A DNA stretch of 35,486 nt, from NCBI GenBank assembly GCA_030601615.1, contig JAUVTH010000001.1:1-35486 (forward strand), read 5' to 3'. The position numbers and the translations under genes were made by a program. How positions within the stretch are numbered: position 1 is the stretch's first letter; each line of letters opens with the position of its first letter. This document shows, one piece after another, positions 1 to 8,834 of this stretch. The stretch is from Gemmatimonadota bacterium. GTDB taxonomy: Bacteria > Gemmatimonadota > Gemmatimonadetes > Palauibacterales > Palauibacteraceae. The notes beneath the pieces are model-generated. The model did no database searches. It was not told where the DNA came from and worked only from the letters and a program-made list of their open reading frames with translations.

Positions 1-1
1 C

Positions 2-1396
2 ACCACCCTGGACGCCGGCCAGGTGGACTTGACCCGGATCGCGCTTGCCAGCGTCGAGAGCGTGCGCGTGCGGCGTCGAGCCGACGGATGGATCGCGGAA
101 GTCACTACCCTGAGGAGGGTAAAGCGCTCGGGCTATTCCCGGATCGCCGGCGGTACTGGAGATCCGGGTCTGAGTCGCCTGCGACTCGTGTTCGGCAACG
201 GTGTCGGGAACAACTTCAACCTCGCCCCGTCCATCGATCTGCTCGATACGGGAGGCGAGCACGCGTCGAGCGATTTTAACTTCTGGGGACGGGTGGAGTG
301 GCTTCCGGGAGGTGGAGACGCGGGCCTGGAATTGCAGTGGGTCACCGAGAGCATGGAACGGGACGTATACTCTCCCGCAGACCTGAACCGCACCGAGCTG
401 TTCGTCCGCGGCAGGGGAAACCTCGGCGATCACTTTCAGGCGGAGGCCTTCGCGGGCACGAGCGGGTTGAGCTCGGAGGGGGAGAGTGTCCGGAAGGTGG
501 CGAACGGCGGTTTCCGATTGTCTGGAGAAGCTGAGAACGGTTGGTTCAGGACCGGCTTCAGGCTGTGGGATGATCCGACGTATCCGATCGTCGACGTCGA
601 CCTCGACGGCGGATACCGATTCCTCTCGTGGCTCTCTCTGACGGCTGGTGGGCGACTGGGATCGTGGAACGACTTCAGCACATCCGAGGGCCGGCTTGGC
701 GTCGCCGCGACGGTACGCCGCCTCGGGCTCACGCTCACGGCGGACGGAGCGACGGGCACACGAGGCGTGTCCTACCCGACACTCGAAAGGGCGGACTCGG
801 TCTCGTTCGACGTAGCTGCCGGGGCCCTGGCGTTGCGGCTGGGTCCGTTCACGCTCTCCGGGCGCGGCGCGTACCAGAAGCTGAGCCGGCAGCTTCCGTT
901 CGGTGCCGTGTTCGACAGCGAGCAGCTGCCCGGCGGGTCCGTGGAGCTGGGCCTCGCGGAGGGTGGATTGGTCGGCCCTATCATTCCGCTAGGGCTGGTG
1001 CTGAACGACGTGGAGCCCATCGTGCTCAGGGGCTTCTACCGGTATTCGAATGTGCTCGACGGAGACGAGCCACTGTACGTTCCCGAGAGCGTCGCGCGCG
1101 CCGAGATCTTCTGGCACGACTCCTTCTTCGAGGAAGAGCTCGAGATCAGCGCGGCCTTCGGTCTCAACTACCGGGATTCGATGCTCACGTCCCCGGGACC
1201 GGGATCGGCGGGCTCGTCATCTGTGCGGGTTCCATCGTACACCTTCATCGACTGGAATTTGATGATCCGTATCCTGGCCGTCCGAGTGTATTGGCGGTTC
1301 GAGAACCTGACGGCCGTGGAAGGACAGGACCTCCCGGGTCTTCCGTTTCCTGTCCGACGCTCGGTGTTCGGCGTCAAATGGGAGTTCCTCAATTGA
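2..1396 (+). CDS. TonB-receptor-like outer-membrane beta-barrel protein, 5' end missing
   Basis: The reading frame is open from the first bases of the window, so the gene starts upstream; about 464 residues are visible. The first visible residues (LDAGQVDLTRIALASVESVRV) resemble the end of a TonB-dependent receptor plug, where a VDL..I...S.E.V.V pattern precedes the barrel. The rest alternates short amphipathic strands rich in Tyr, Trp, Phe and Gly (for example FRTGFRLWDD, YRFLSWLSLTAGGRLG, VRVYWRFENL), as in an outer-membrane barrel. The last strand, VFGVKWEFLN, is aromatic-rich as expected for recognition by the BAM machinery, although the final residue is Asn rather than Phe or Trp. The ligand cannot be told. 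It could be a TonB-dependent receptor or a related porin-like barrel. The outer-membrane barrel assignment is fairly secure; the receptor class is an inference. Confidence 0.72.
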   Translation, partial: TTLDAGQVDLTRIALASVESVRVRRRADGWIAEVTTLRRVKRSGYSRIAGGTGDPGLSRLRLVFGNGVGNNFNLAPSIDLLDTGGEHASSDFNFWGRVEWLPGGGDAGLELQWVTESMERDVYSPADLNRTELFVRGRGNLGDHFQAEAFAGTSGLSSEGESVRKVANGGFRLSGEAENGWFRTGFRLWDDPTYPIVDVDLDGGYRFLSWLSLTAGGRLGSWNDFSTSEGRLGVAATVRRLGLTLTADGATGTRGVSYPTLERADSVSFDVAAGALALRLGPFTLSGRGAYQKLSRQLPFGAVFDSEQLPGGSVELGLAEGGLVGPIIPLGLVLNDVEPIVLRGFYRYSNVLDGDEPLYVPESVARAEIFWHDSFFEEELEISAAFGLNYRDSMLTSPGPGSAGSSSVRVPSYTFIDWNLMIRILAVRVYWRFENLTAVEGQDLPGLPFPVRRSVFGVKWEFLN

Positions 1397-1407
1397 GGCG
1401 GGTACGC

Positions 1408-1413
1408 TATACT
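1408..1413 (+). promoter_or_regulatory. Candidate -10 element for the yicC-gmk-rpoZ run
   Basis: TATACT lies 11 bases before the yicC ATG and matches TATAAT in five of six positions. No convincing -35 hexamer lies 16-18 bases upstream (TTCCTC is the best). If used, transcription would begin at about position 1420 and give an almost leaderless mRNA, consistent with the lack of a Shine-Dalgarno sequence before this ATG. Confidence 0.35.
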
Positions 1414-1424
1414 AATCGGTTCCT

Positions 1425-2324
1425 ATGATACGCAGCATGACGGGTTTCGGATCGGCGTCTACGACCGCCGCTGGGGTGACACTGGGTCTCGAGCTCAGGT
1501 CGGTGAATTCACGTCACCTGAAGCTTCATTTCCGGATGCCGCCGGGAACCGAGCGCTGGGAGGAGTCCCTCCGGGAGACGATCTCCGCGCAAGTGAGGCG
1601 AGGCCACGTCGATGTGGCCTTGCGGATCGGGCCCTCGACGGCGGAAGGCGGAAGCGGTCTCGCTCAAGGCTTCCGCCTGGACGAAGCCAGGGTGCAGTCC
1701 TACGTGGACGGCCTGCGCGAGCTGAAGGAGCGCTGGGACCTCCCCGGGGAGGTGGACATCGGTCTGGTCGGGCGATGCGAGCGCCTGCTGGTCGAAGCGA
1801 CCACCGATCCTTTGGAGGCCGTGCCCCTGGAGGCCGTGAAGACGATCGCGGACGCAGCGGTCACTCAACTGGTCGAGATGCGTCTACGCGAGGGAGAACG
1901 TCTGGCGCTGGATCTCATGAATCGGGTGGAGGCGCTGGAGTCCGGGCTGACGGAGGTCGAAGCCCTGGCTCCCCAGAGGATAGAGAGAGAGACGGACCGT
2001 CTGCGACGTTCGATCCGGGAACTGGCCGGCGACATCGAGGTCGACCCGGATCGGCTGGCCCGGGAGATCGCGTTCATCGCCGACAAATGGGACATTTCCG
2101 AGGAGGTTGTGCGGACCCGAGCCCACCTCGAGGCGTTCCGCGAGCTGGTGGACGCATCGGAGGCAGAGCCCGTCGGCAAACGTCTGGGCTTCCTCGGGCA
2201 GGAATTGCTGCGGGAAGTGAATACGATCGGGTCGAAGGCTAACGACGCGACGATCGGACGAATCGTAGTGGAGATGAAGAACGAGCTCGAGTCGCTTCGG
2301 GAACAGAACGAGAACGTAGAGTGA
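1425..2324 (+). CDS. yicC: YicC family endoribonuclease
   Basis: This 299-residue protein begins MIRSMTGFGSAS, the hallmark YicC N-terminus, and ends with the conserved C-terminal (DUF1732) block GFLGQELLREVNTIGSKAND followed by an acidic helix. Length and both ends agree with full-length family members of about 290 residues. Members of the family in Escherichia coli and Bacillus subtilis (YicC/YloC) are reported RNA endonucleases acting on small or messenger RNA in the cytosol; the activity here is inferred from homology. The ATG at 1425 is preferred because it gives the canonical start. No Shine-Dalgarno sequence precedes it, and a -10-like TATACT sits only 11 bases upstream. gmk follows after 10 bases, the classical yicC-gmk-rpoZ neighbourhood. 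Confidence 0.95.
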   Translation: MIRSMTGFGSASTTAAGVTLGLELRSVNSRHLKLHFRMPPGTERWEESLRETISAQVRRGHVDVALRIGPSTAEGGSGLAQGFRLDEARVQSYVDGLRELKERWDLPGEVDIGLVGRCERLLVEATTDPLEAVPLEAVKTIADAAVTQLVEMRLREGERLALDLMNRVEALESGLTEVEALAPQRIERETDRLRRSIRELAGDIEVDPDRLAREIAFIADKWDISEEVVRTRAHLEAFRELVDASEAEPVGKRLGFLGQELLREVNTIGSKANDATIGRIVVEMKNELESLREQNENVE

Positions 2325-2334
2325 GGTCGATTCG

Positions 2335-3012
2335 TTGAGATCGGGGCCATCTCACCTGTTTCCGATCGTCCTTGCCGGACCGTCCGGAGGCGGTAAGACG
2401 ACCGTGCGGCAGGAGCTGCTGAAGCGTCACGCGGACCTGCTTTTCTCGGTCTCGGCGACGACCCGGCGCCCACGGCTGGATGAGCACGATGGCAGGGACT
2501 ACCGGTTCCTTGGCAGAGAGGCCTTCGAGGATCTCATCAAGAGCGGGGACCTCCTGGAGTGGGCGGAGGTACATGGAGAGTTGTATGGCACGCCGCATGC
2601 AAACCTCCGCAGGGCCCGGGACGAGGGGGCGAACCTGCTCCTGGACATCGACGTGCAGGGGGCGAAGCAACTCAGGGCCGTCGAGCCTGACGCGGTCACG
2701 ATTTTTCTGCTTCCGCCCGACTTCAGGCGGTTGGTAGAGAGGCTGCGCGGGCGCGGCAGCGAGAACGAAGAGGCGTTCCGGACTCGTATGAGAACAGCGT
2801 CATCGGAGCTTTCAGAAATCGAGCGCTTCGACTTCGCGGTCGTGAACGACGATCTTGACGATACGGTGCGAGCGGTCGAGGCTATTCTCTCGGCCGAGCG
2901 CCACAGGGTGAAGCGGCTGAGTCCCGACGTGAAGGATCGCGTTCGGTTTCTCGGCGAGTCTTTGAACCGGATGCTCGCTGCATCCGTCGAACAGGAAGCG
3001 AGAAGCGAATGA
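2335..3012 (+). CDS. gmk: Guanylate kinase
   Basis: Guanylate kinase converts GMP and ATP to GDP and ADP in the cytosol, an essential step towards GTP and dGTP. The 225-residue product has the P-loop GPSGGGKTT at about residues 14-22, the GMP-binding segment ATTRRPRLDEHDGRDYRFL near 42-60 and the conserved LLDIDVQGAKQL strand near 101-112. The start is TTG at 2335, ten bases after yicC, with a GAGG overlapping the yicC stop as the probable ribosome-binding site. Length is slightly above the usual 200-210 residues because of a longer C-terminus. The stop overlaps the rpoZ start as ATGA, so translation of the two is probably coupled. Confidence 0.96.
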   Translation: MRSGPSHLFPIVLAGPSGGGKTTVRQELLKRHADLLFSVSATTRRPRLDEHDGRDYRFLGREAFEDLIKSGDLLEWAEVHGELYGTPHANLRRARDEGANLLLDIDVQGAKQLRAVEPDAVTIFLLPPDFRRLVERLRGRGSENEEAFRTRMRTASSELSEIERFDFAVVNDDLDDTVRAVEAILSAERHRVKRLSPDVKDRVRFLGESLNRMLAASVEQEARSE

Positions 3013-3224
3013 AGGTGTTCACGCCGGATGATCTGATTCCCGCCGCATCGGACAAGTACCTGGGCGTCCTTGTCGCGGCCAAGTACGCCCGTGAGCTGAA
3101 CGCGCTGCCGCTCGAGCGGTCGCCGTACGGGGCCGATAAGCTCACCACTATGGCCCTGGCGGCCATGGCCTCCGGCCAGTTGGAGTACCGCCTGGTCAGC
3201 CAGCGCAGCGCGCCCGGCGAGTAG
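3009..3224 (+). CDS. rpoZ: DNA-directed RNA polymerase omega subunit
   Basis: The 71-residue protein carries the omega signature: an N-terminal PDDL segment, then SDKYLGVLVAAKYARELN (compare NRF.L...AA.RARQL in E. coli), then DKLTTMALAAMASGQLEYRL, where the KPT..A..E..... pattern of other omegas is replaced by KLTTMALAAMASG. Omega clamps the beta-prime subunit during polymerase assembly and is a (p)ppGpp contact site in proteobacteria. The gene overlaps gmk by four bases (ATGA) and coaBC by one base (TAGTG), as often seen in gmk-rpoZ-coaBC clusters. The context makes the assignment strong despite the short length. Confidence 0.92.
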   Translation: MKVFTPDDLIPAASDKYLGVLVAAKYARELNALPLERSPYGADKLTTMALAAMASGQLEYRLVSQRSAPGE

Positions 3225-4420
3225 TGTCCGCGCTGGATGGGCGTCGTGTCCTTCTTGTGGTCTCGGGCGGGATCGCCGCCTACAAGAGCGCGATCCTGGT
3301 CCGGCGGCTACGTCAGGCCGGAGCCCGGGTTGACGTAGTGATGACGGCTTCCGCCGAGAAGATGGTGGGGGCCGCGACGTTTCATGCCCTCAGTGGTCGT
3401 CCCGTACATACGAACCTGTGGACCGAGCCTCTCGCCCATGTCGAGCTCGGTCGGGAGGCGGATCTCGCTATCGTTGCGCCCGCGACGGCTAACATCCTGG
3501 CACGAATGGCGCATGGGTTGGCCGACGACATGGCCACGTCGACCCTGCTCGCGGCTGCCTGTCCGATTCTGGTGTGTCCAGCCATGAACTTCCGGATGTG
3601 GGAGAACGCTGCCACGCGAGAGAACATGGAGTCCCTCAGGGCACATGGGCTTCATGTGCTCGGACCGGAGGACGGCGAGCTTGCCGAGGGCGAGTCCGGT
3701 CCGGGACGAATGTCAGAGCCCGATGTGATTATCTCGGTAGCCAGTCGTCTCCTGCGGGGCGAGTCCCGGCTCGAGGGACGAAAAGTCGTGGTCACGGCCG
3801 GGCCGACCCTCGCCTCGATCGATCCGGTGCGTTTCGTAAGCAACCGATCTTCGGGCCGCATGGGCATGGCGCTCGCTTCCTCGGCATGGCTGCGCGGGGC
3901 AGACGTCGTATTAATTGCAGGTCCGACATCAGTGGAACCGCCTTACGGTCCGCGATTGATCCGGGTGGAGACCAGCCAGGAGATGGGGACGGCCCTGGAA
4001 AAGGAGCTGCAGGACGCATCGGTTCTCATTATGGCGGCTGCCGTGTCCGATTTCTTCGTGCCGGATCCGGCGGCCGAGAAGATCAAACGGCAGGATCGTG
4101 ATGTGCTGGACGTGTCGCTCGAAGCCGGACCGGACCTACTCGCGCAGACGCGTGCCATGAGAGTCGAGCGGCAGGTGTTCACGCTCGGCTTCGCCCTCGA
4201 AACAACTGACGCGCTCGAGAACGCCCGCCGGAAGCTGGAGGCCAAGGGTCTGGACATGGTCGCTGTGAACGAAGCCGGACGGCCCGACCGTGGGTTCGAG
4301 GCTGACACGAACCAGGTGACGCTGATCGACGCGGCGGGGGTGGTGGAGGAACTTCCTCTACTGCAGAAAACGGACGTGGCCGAGAGGATGCTGGATCGCC
4401 TGGAAGAGCGGCTGTCGTGA
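3224..4420 (+). CDS. coaBC: Bifunctional phosphopantothenoylcysteine decarboxylase / phosphopantothenate-cysteine ligase
   Basis: CoaBC performs two successive steps of coenzyme A synthesis: it joins 4'-phosphopantothenate to cysteine using CTP, then decarboxylates the product with FMN. The 398-residue protein starts with the flavoprotein fold (VLLVVSGGIAAYKS, residues 8-21). The active-site His lies in PLAHVEL (about 69-75), and the substrate-clamping Cys in CPAMNFRMW (about 118-126). The C-terminal ligase half shows VTAGPT, the dinucleotide-type loop NRSSGRMGMALA near 206, KIKR (CTP contact) and VAVNEAG. The start is GTG at 3224, sharing one base with the rpoZ stop. The stop overlaps the next gene as GTGA. 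The domain order, ligase after decarboxylase, is normal. Confidence 0.96.
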   Translation: MSALDGRRVLLVVSGGIAAYKSAILVRRLRQAGARVDVVMTASAEKMVGAATFHALSGRPVHTNLWTEPLAHVELGREADLAIVAPATANILARMAHGLADDMATSTLLAAACPILVCPAMNFRMWENAATRENMESLRAHGLHVLGPEDGELAEGESGPGRMSEPDVIISVASRLLRGESRLEGRKVVVTAGPTLASIDPVRFVSNRSSGRMGMALASSAWLRGADVVLIAGPTSVEPPYGPRLIRVETSQEMGTALEKELQDASVLIMAAAVSDFFVPDPAAEKIKRQDRDVLDVSLEAGPDLLAQTRAMRVERQVFTLGFALETTDALENARRKLEAKGLDMVAVNEAGRPDRGFEADTNQVTLIDAAGVVEELPLLQKTDVAERMLDRLEERLS

Positions 4421-5286
4421 CCGCGACCCGAGACGCGCTGCGCAGCTACCTGCGTGGCCGGGAGGCCTTGGGCGTCCCGGAGGTATTCCTGTCCGGCGCC
4501 AGTCGCGACGACGTGCTCGATGCCGTGCGCGGCGCTGCGTCCCACGTGCAGGACCCGGCTCCGGCAGGAACGGACGTGGGCCGAATAGCGAGAGAGGGAT
4601 CCCGGGAGGACATCCTCGGCATCTCCGATATGGAGAATCTCCGGCGGGTGGCGGAAGCCTGCAGCCGATGTGGGCTGCATTCGACTCGGACGAAGGTCGT
4701 GTTCGCGGACGGTCCGGCCGAGGCGAGGGTCCTGTGTGTCGGCGAGGCTCCAGGCGCCAACGAGGACCGCACAGGCCTGCCGTTCGTGGGCAGGGCCGGC
4801 AAGCTCCTGGACCGGTTGCTGCTCAGCGTCGGGTTCTCCAGGTCCGAGGTGTTCATCTGCAACGTTCTCAAGTGTCGGCCGCCAGGTAACCGGAATCCGC
4901 TTCCGGATGAGATCGAAGCCTGCTCGCCGTTCATGCTCCGGCAGGTCGAGCTCGTCAGACCGGCTGTCATCGTGGCTCTTGGGACCTTTGCCGCCCAGAC
5001 ACTTCTGGGAACCCGAGACTCGCTCCGACACCTGCGGGGACGGACTCATCTGTACGAGGGATATCCTCTGGTCGTGACCTATCACCCGGCGGCTCTGCTA
5101 AGGAATGCCGGTTGGACACGACCCTCATGGCGAGACCTCCAGCTGGCGCGCAGAATCGTGGATGGCGATCACGGTGGGTCGACGCTTGGTGAGCAAGTGG
5201 AGGGTGAACCGGCGACGAACCCGGACAATCCGGGCTCCCCTGCCGGTTCACAGGGGCAGTTGACCCTGGGAGGTCGAGATGGCTGA
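4417..5286 (+). CDS. Family 4 type uracil-DNA glycosylase (iron-sulfur)
   Basis: The enzyme excises uracil arising in DNA from cytosine deamination or dUTP incorporation. The 289-residue protein has the family 4 motif A, GEAPGANEDRTGLPFVGRAG (about 109-128), and motif B, TYHPAALLRN (about 221-230). Four cysteines fit the 4Fe-4S cluster: C83 and C86 (CSRC), C153 (KCRPPGNRNP) and C169 (EACSPF). Compared with about 200-residue homologues it carries an extra N-terminal segment of some 75 residues and a low-complexity tail of about 45 residues; both are common in proteins once annotated as phage SPO1 DNA polymerase-related. Start GTG at 4417 overlaps coaBC by four bases, and the stop overlaps dnaB by eight. 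Single-strand or thermostable-type specificity cannot be told from sequence. Confidence 0.9.
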   Translation: MTATRDALRSYLRGREALGVPEVFLSGASRDDVLDAVRGAASHVQDPAPAGTDVGRIAREGSREDILGISDMENLRRVAEACSRCGLHSTRTKVVFADGPAEARVLCVGEAPGANEDRTGLPFVGRAGKLLDRLLLSVGFSRSEVFICNVLKCRPPGNRNPLPDEIEACSPFMLRQVELVRPAVIVALGTFAAQTLLGTRDSLRHLRGRTHLYEGYPLVVTYHPAALLRNAGWTRPSWRDLQLARRIVDGDHGGSTLGEQVEGEPATNPDNPGSPAGSQGQLTLGGRDG

Positions 5287-6670
5287 GCCTTCGGTGATTC
5301 CCGTCGACGGCGTCGTGGCGGGACGGCAGGTCCCCTGGTCGGAGGAAGCCGAGATCTCAGTCCTGTCCGCCATGCTCATCGATGGAGACGCCGTGGCGCG
5401 GGCCATCGAGACGGTGGGGGACGGCTCGTTCTATCGGGAAGCCAACCGCCGGATCTTCCGTGCGATGGTGCGGCTGTACTCGCGCGGCGAGGTCATCGAC
5501 GTGGTGACCCTGTCGGACGAGCTCAAGTCTGCCGGCGAGCTGGACGGAGCCGGCGGGATGGTGTACCTGGCACGCCTCGTGGATGCGGTACCGACTTCTG
5601 CCAACATCGAGTACCACTGCCGGATTCTCCGTGACAAGTCAGTGTTGCGGCAGCTGATCGACTCGGCAACGGACATCGTGCGGGATGCATACGACGCTCC
5701 CGCCGGGGAGGTGGACGACACGCTCGACCGGGCGGAACAACGGATCTTCCAGATCGCACAGGCATCGCAGCGACAGGGTTTCGTGTGGATCAAGGAGATC
5801 CTGTGGCCGACGTTCGAGAGAATTGAGGAACTGCAGAGCAGCCCGGGATCGGTAACGGGAGTGCCAAGTGGCTTCCCCGACCTGGACAACCTCACGGCCG
5901 GGTTTCAGAAGGGTGACCTGATCATCGTGGCGGGAAGGCCGTCGATGGGCAAGACGGCGTTGGCCCTGAATTTCGCGCAGCACGCTGCGATCGCGAAGGA
6001 AATACCGGTGGCGGTTTTCTCGTTGGAGATGTCGAAAGAGTCGCTCGTTCAGCGTCTCCTGTGCTCCGAGGGACGCGTGGACTCCGGTCGTCTCCGACGG
6101 GGCAGGCTTCAAGACGACGAGTACGCGCGGCTCGCCACGGCCGCCGGTCACCTGAACACGGCTCCGATCTGGATCGACGACTCGCCGGCGATCACTGCGC
6201 TGGAGGTGCGAGCCAAGGCACGCCGCCTGGCCGCGGAGGTGGATCTTGGACTGATCATAGTCGACTACCTGCAGCTCATGACGGGCCCAGGCAACGCGGA
6301 CAACCGGCAGCAGGAGATCAGCGCGATCTCGAGGTCCATCAAGGCGATCGCCAAGGAGCTCAATGTTCCGGTCGTGGCGCTTTCGCAGCTCTCCAGGGCG
6401 CCGGAGCAGCGAACAGACAAGAGACCTGTGCTGGCGGATCTGCGGGAGTCGGGAGCGATCGAGCAGGACGCCGACCTGGTTCTCTTCGTCTACCGGGAGG
6501 AAGTATACCGACGACCGGGGGACATGGTCGACGATTCCGGCGAATCGGTGGAAGGCAAGACCGATCTGATCATCGGTAAGCAGCGCAATGGTCCGACGGG
6601 CACGGTTGGGCTCTATTTCCATAAGAATTACACGCTCTTTGAGTCGGCCGTCCGCCAATCGAACGCATAG
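5279..6670 (+). CDS. dnaB: Replicative DNA helicase DnaB
   Basis: DnaB is the hexameric 5'-to-3' helicase that opens the fork and recruits primase. The 463-residue protein has the N-terminal helical domain beginning PWSEEAEISVLSAMLIDG (about 19-36), a linker helix, and the RecA-like C-terminal domain. The latter contains Walker A GRPSMGKTAL (about 219-228), Walker B LIIVDYLQLM (about 325-334) and the conserved LADLRESGAIEQDAD arginine-finger region. Length is normal and there is no intein insertion, which many dnaB genes carry next to the P-loop. The ATG at 5279 lies inside the glycosylase gene with GGAGG at 5269-5273 just upstream as ribosome-binding site. The downstream 88-base gap before radA suggests a transcript boundary or processing point. 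Confidence 0.97.
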   Translation: MAEPSVIPVDGVVAGRQVPWSEEAEISVLSAMLIDGDAVARAIETVGDGSFYREANRRIFRAMVRLYSRGEVIDVVTLSDELKSAGELDGAGGMVYLARLVDAVPTSANIEYHCRILRDKSVLRQLIDSATDIVRDAYDAPAGEVDDTLDRAEQRIFQIAQASQRQGFVWIKEILWPTFERIEELQSSPGSVTGVPSGFPDLDNLTAGFQKGDLIIVAGRPSMGKTALALNFAQHAAIAKEIPVAVFSLEMSKESLVQRLLCSEGRVDSGRLRRGRLQDDEYARLATAAGHLNTAPIWIDDSPAITALEVRAKARRLAAEVDLGLIIVDYLQLMTGPGNADNRQQEISAISRSIKAIAKELNVPVVALSQLSRAPEQRTDKRPVLADLRESGAIEQDADLVLFVYREEVYRRPGDMVDDSGESVEGKTDLIIGKQRNGPTGTVGLYFHKNYTLFESAVRQSNA

Positions 6671-6688
6671 CTGAGCGTGGTGCGCATG

Positions 6689-6719
6689 AGAGGATGTTGA
6701 TTCACGGACCTCATCCTCT
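6689..6719 (+). other. Stem-loop in the dnaB-radA gap
   Basis: AGAGGATG (6689-6696) pairs perfectly with CATCCTCT (6712-6719) around a 15-base loop. No U-tract follows, so it is not a standard intrinsic terminator. It may be a chance or processing hairpin in the only sizeable gap of the dnaB-radA region. Confidence 0.3.
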
Positions 6720-6758
6720 GTCGGGAACTGGCGCTTACCTCAACAACCCTCGGGGACC

Positions 6759-8123
6759 ATGAGTCGCGTCCGATCCGTTTTCGTATGCCGCGACTGTGGC
6801 GCGGAGACTCTCCGTTGGGAGGGTCGTTGCCCGACGTGCGGCGAGTGGAACTCGCTGGATGAGAGCGTTGCCAGCCAGCTGGACGTCCGCGCCGGCTCGC
6901 GAGGCACGAAATCGAGTCGAGTGAGGCGGTTGGGCGAGGCGAACGGGGAGCGGTCCCGCAGGATCACCACAGGGTTCGGCGACGTCGACAGGGTGCTCGG
7001 TGGCGGGTTGGTGCCTGGTTCGGTGGTATTGCTCGGAGGGGCTCCCGGCATCGGTAAGTCGACTCTGCTGCTGCAGCTCGCGGGAGACCTGGTTGGTCGG
7101 GGCACGGCAGTGCTGTATGTGTCGGGGGAGGAGTCCGCGGAGCAGGTGGCGCTGCGGGCGGATCGTCTTGGAACGGCTTCCGACGTCGACTTCCTGGCAT
7201 CGAGTGATCTCGAGGATATCGTGTCAGCGCTGCACCGGAGCCGTCCGGCGGTACTGTGTGTCGACTCCATCCAGAGCATGAGTTCCAGGCAGATGACGTC
7301 GGCGCCAGGTGGGGTGGCGCAGGTGCGGGAGGCGGCCTCGGCCCTGCAACGCGAGGTGAAGGCCGCCGGCGTCGCTTGCTTCCTGGTGGGTCACGTGACC
7401 AAGGGCGGAGCGCTCGCGGGTCCTCGCACCCTGGAGCATCTGGTCGACGTGGTGCTCCATTTCGAGGGGCAGCGATCCGGCGAGCACCGTATCCTGCGGA
7501 GCTCGAAGAATCGGTTCGGAAGCGTCGATGAGATGGCCGCGTTTCGAATGGGGGCCGGCGGGCTCGAGCCGGTGCCGGATCCATCGGCTCTGTTCCTGTC
7601 CCAAGAGACGACCGAGACCGGCGGCGCCGCCGTCGCGATACCGGTGCATGGAAGCAGGCCGATTCTGGCCGAGGTCCAGGCTCTGGTCGCGCGCGCCAGG
7701 TTCGCGTCTCCTCAACGCGTCTGTACAGGCTTTCCCGGTCGACGACTCGCAATTCTGCTCGCCGTGCTGGAGAAGAAGGCAGGAGTAGCGCTCGGAGAGC
7801 AGGACGTCTTCGTGAGTGTCGTGGGCGGGCTTCGAATGGCGGACCCGGCCGCGGACCTGGCCGTGGTGGCAGCGCTCGCCTCCGCAGGTGCGGATCGACC
7901 GTATCCTTCCGGGTTCGCTTTCTTCGGTGAGGTGGGCCTGGGGGGAGAGGTGCGCGGCGTGTCGCACGGCGAGGCCAGGCTCCGCGCCGCTCGTGGGGCC
8001 AAGCTCACCAGGATCGTGGCACCCGCAGCTCTCGAGCGTGAGCTGACCGGGAACGCCGACGTGTTGTTCATGAGGCACGTGAGAGAGATTGCGGACCTCC
8101 TGGAGCGAGAGGCGGCCCCATGA
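6759..8123 (+). CDS. radA: DNA repair protein RadA (Sms)
   Basis: RadA is a RecA-like helicase that promotes branch migration of recombination intermediates. The 454-residue protein contains every family mark in order: an N-terminal C4 zinc finger (FVCRDCGAETLRWEGRCPTC, residues 8-27), Walker A GGAPGIGKSTLLLQ near 93-106, the diagnostic RadA motif KNRFG at about 250-254, and a C-terminal Lon-protease-like domain. That domain includes DVFVSVVGGLRMADPAADLAV and GEVGLGGEVR. Start ATG at 6759 directly precedes the zinc finger and matches family starts. The stop overlaps the ispD ATG (ATGA), the same radA-ispD linkage found in many bacteria. Confidence 0.97.
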   Translation: MSRVRSVFVCRDCGAETLRWEGRCPTCGEWNSLDESVASQLDVRAGSRGTKSSRVRRLGEANGERSRRITTGFGDVDRVLGGGLVPGSVVLLGGAPGIGKSTLLLQLAGDLVGRGTAVLYVSGEESAEQVALRADRLGTASDVDFLASSDLEDIVSALHRSRPAVLCVDSIQSMSSRQMTSAPGGVAQVREAASALQREVKAAGVACFLVGHVTKGGALAGPRTLEHLVDVVLHFEGQRSGEHRILRSSKNRFGSVDEMAAFRMGAGGLEPVPDPSALFLSQETTETGGAAVAIPVHGSRPILAEVQALVARARFASPQRVCTGFPGRRLAILLAVLEKKAGVALGEQDVFVSVVGGLRMADPAADLAVVAALASAGADRPYPSGFAFFGEVGLGGEVRGVSHGEARLRAARGAKLTRIVAPAALERELTGNADVLFMRHVREIADLLEREAAP

Positions 8124-8827
8124 AGGTGGCGGCAGTGGTCGTGGCGGCGGGGAAGGGCGAACGCCTGGGGACCCCCAAGCAGTTCCTGCTGCTCGGAGGG
8201 ATCCCGCTGCTGCTGTGGAGCGTGCGCTCCATGGTCGAGCACCCCTCAATCGGTGAGGTCGTCGTCGTGCTGCCTGCCGGGATGGTGGAGAGTCCTCCCG
8301 GCTGGCTCGTTGGAGCGGGCGTAGGATGCTGTGCAGGGGGGAGCACGCGCAGGGAGAGCGCCGGTCGCGGCGTCGATGCTGTGTCTGCCGACTCGGATCT
8401 CGTGCTCATTCACGACGCGGCCCGTCCCTTCGTGACGGCTGCAGTGATCGAGAGGGTTCTGGCGGCGGCGGCCGACGAGGGCGCGGCCCTTCCCGTGCTT
8501 CCCGTTGTGGACACGATCAAGCGCCTGGAGAGCGGCGCGGTTCTGGAAACCGTCGATCGTTCGAGACTCGCGAGAGCACAGACTCCTCAGGGATTTCGCG
8601 CTCGACTGATTCGCGAGGTGCACGCCTGGGCAGAGCGAACCTCGCGAGCCGCTTCGGATGATGCGGCCCTCTGCGAGGTGCAGGGTTACCGAGTGGTGGC
8701 CGTCGAGGGGGACCCGCACAACGTGAAGATCACGACGGCCGAAGACCTCGCGCTGGCTGAGTGGCTGATCGATGCGGGCAGGGTTGGGCCGCCCGCGGGA
8801 CGGAACGGGCCGATTGGCTCGGTTTGA
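8120..8827 (+). CDS. ispD: 2-C-methyl-D-erythritol 4-phosphate cytidylyltransferase
   Basis: IspD transfers CMP from CTP to methylerythritol phosphate, the third step of the non-mevalonate isoprenoid pathway. The 235-residue product begins with the nucleotidyltransferase loop VVAAGKGERLGTPKQFL (about 6-22), then HDAARPFV near 95-102 with a catalytic Asp, and RAQTPQGFR near 154-162. HNVKITTAEDL near 197-207 is also typical. Length fits stand-alone IspD; no fused IspF domain is present. It overlaps radA by four bases. The last 20 residues are Gly/Pro/Arg rich and extend beyond the conserved fold. Confidence 0.95.
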   Translation: MKVAAVVVAAGKGERLGTPKQFLLLGGIPLLLWSVRSMVEHPSIGEVVVVLPAGMVESPPGWLVGAGVGCCAGGSTRRESAGRGVDAVSADSDLVLIHDAARPFVTAAVIERVLAAAADEGAALPVLPVVDTIKRLESGAVLETVDRSRLARAQTPQGFRARLIREVHAWAERTSRAASDDAALCEVQGYRVVAVEGDPHNVKITTAEDLALAEWLIDAGRVGPPAGRNGPIGSV

Positions 8828-8834
8828 GGAAGTC

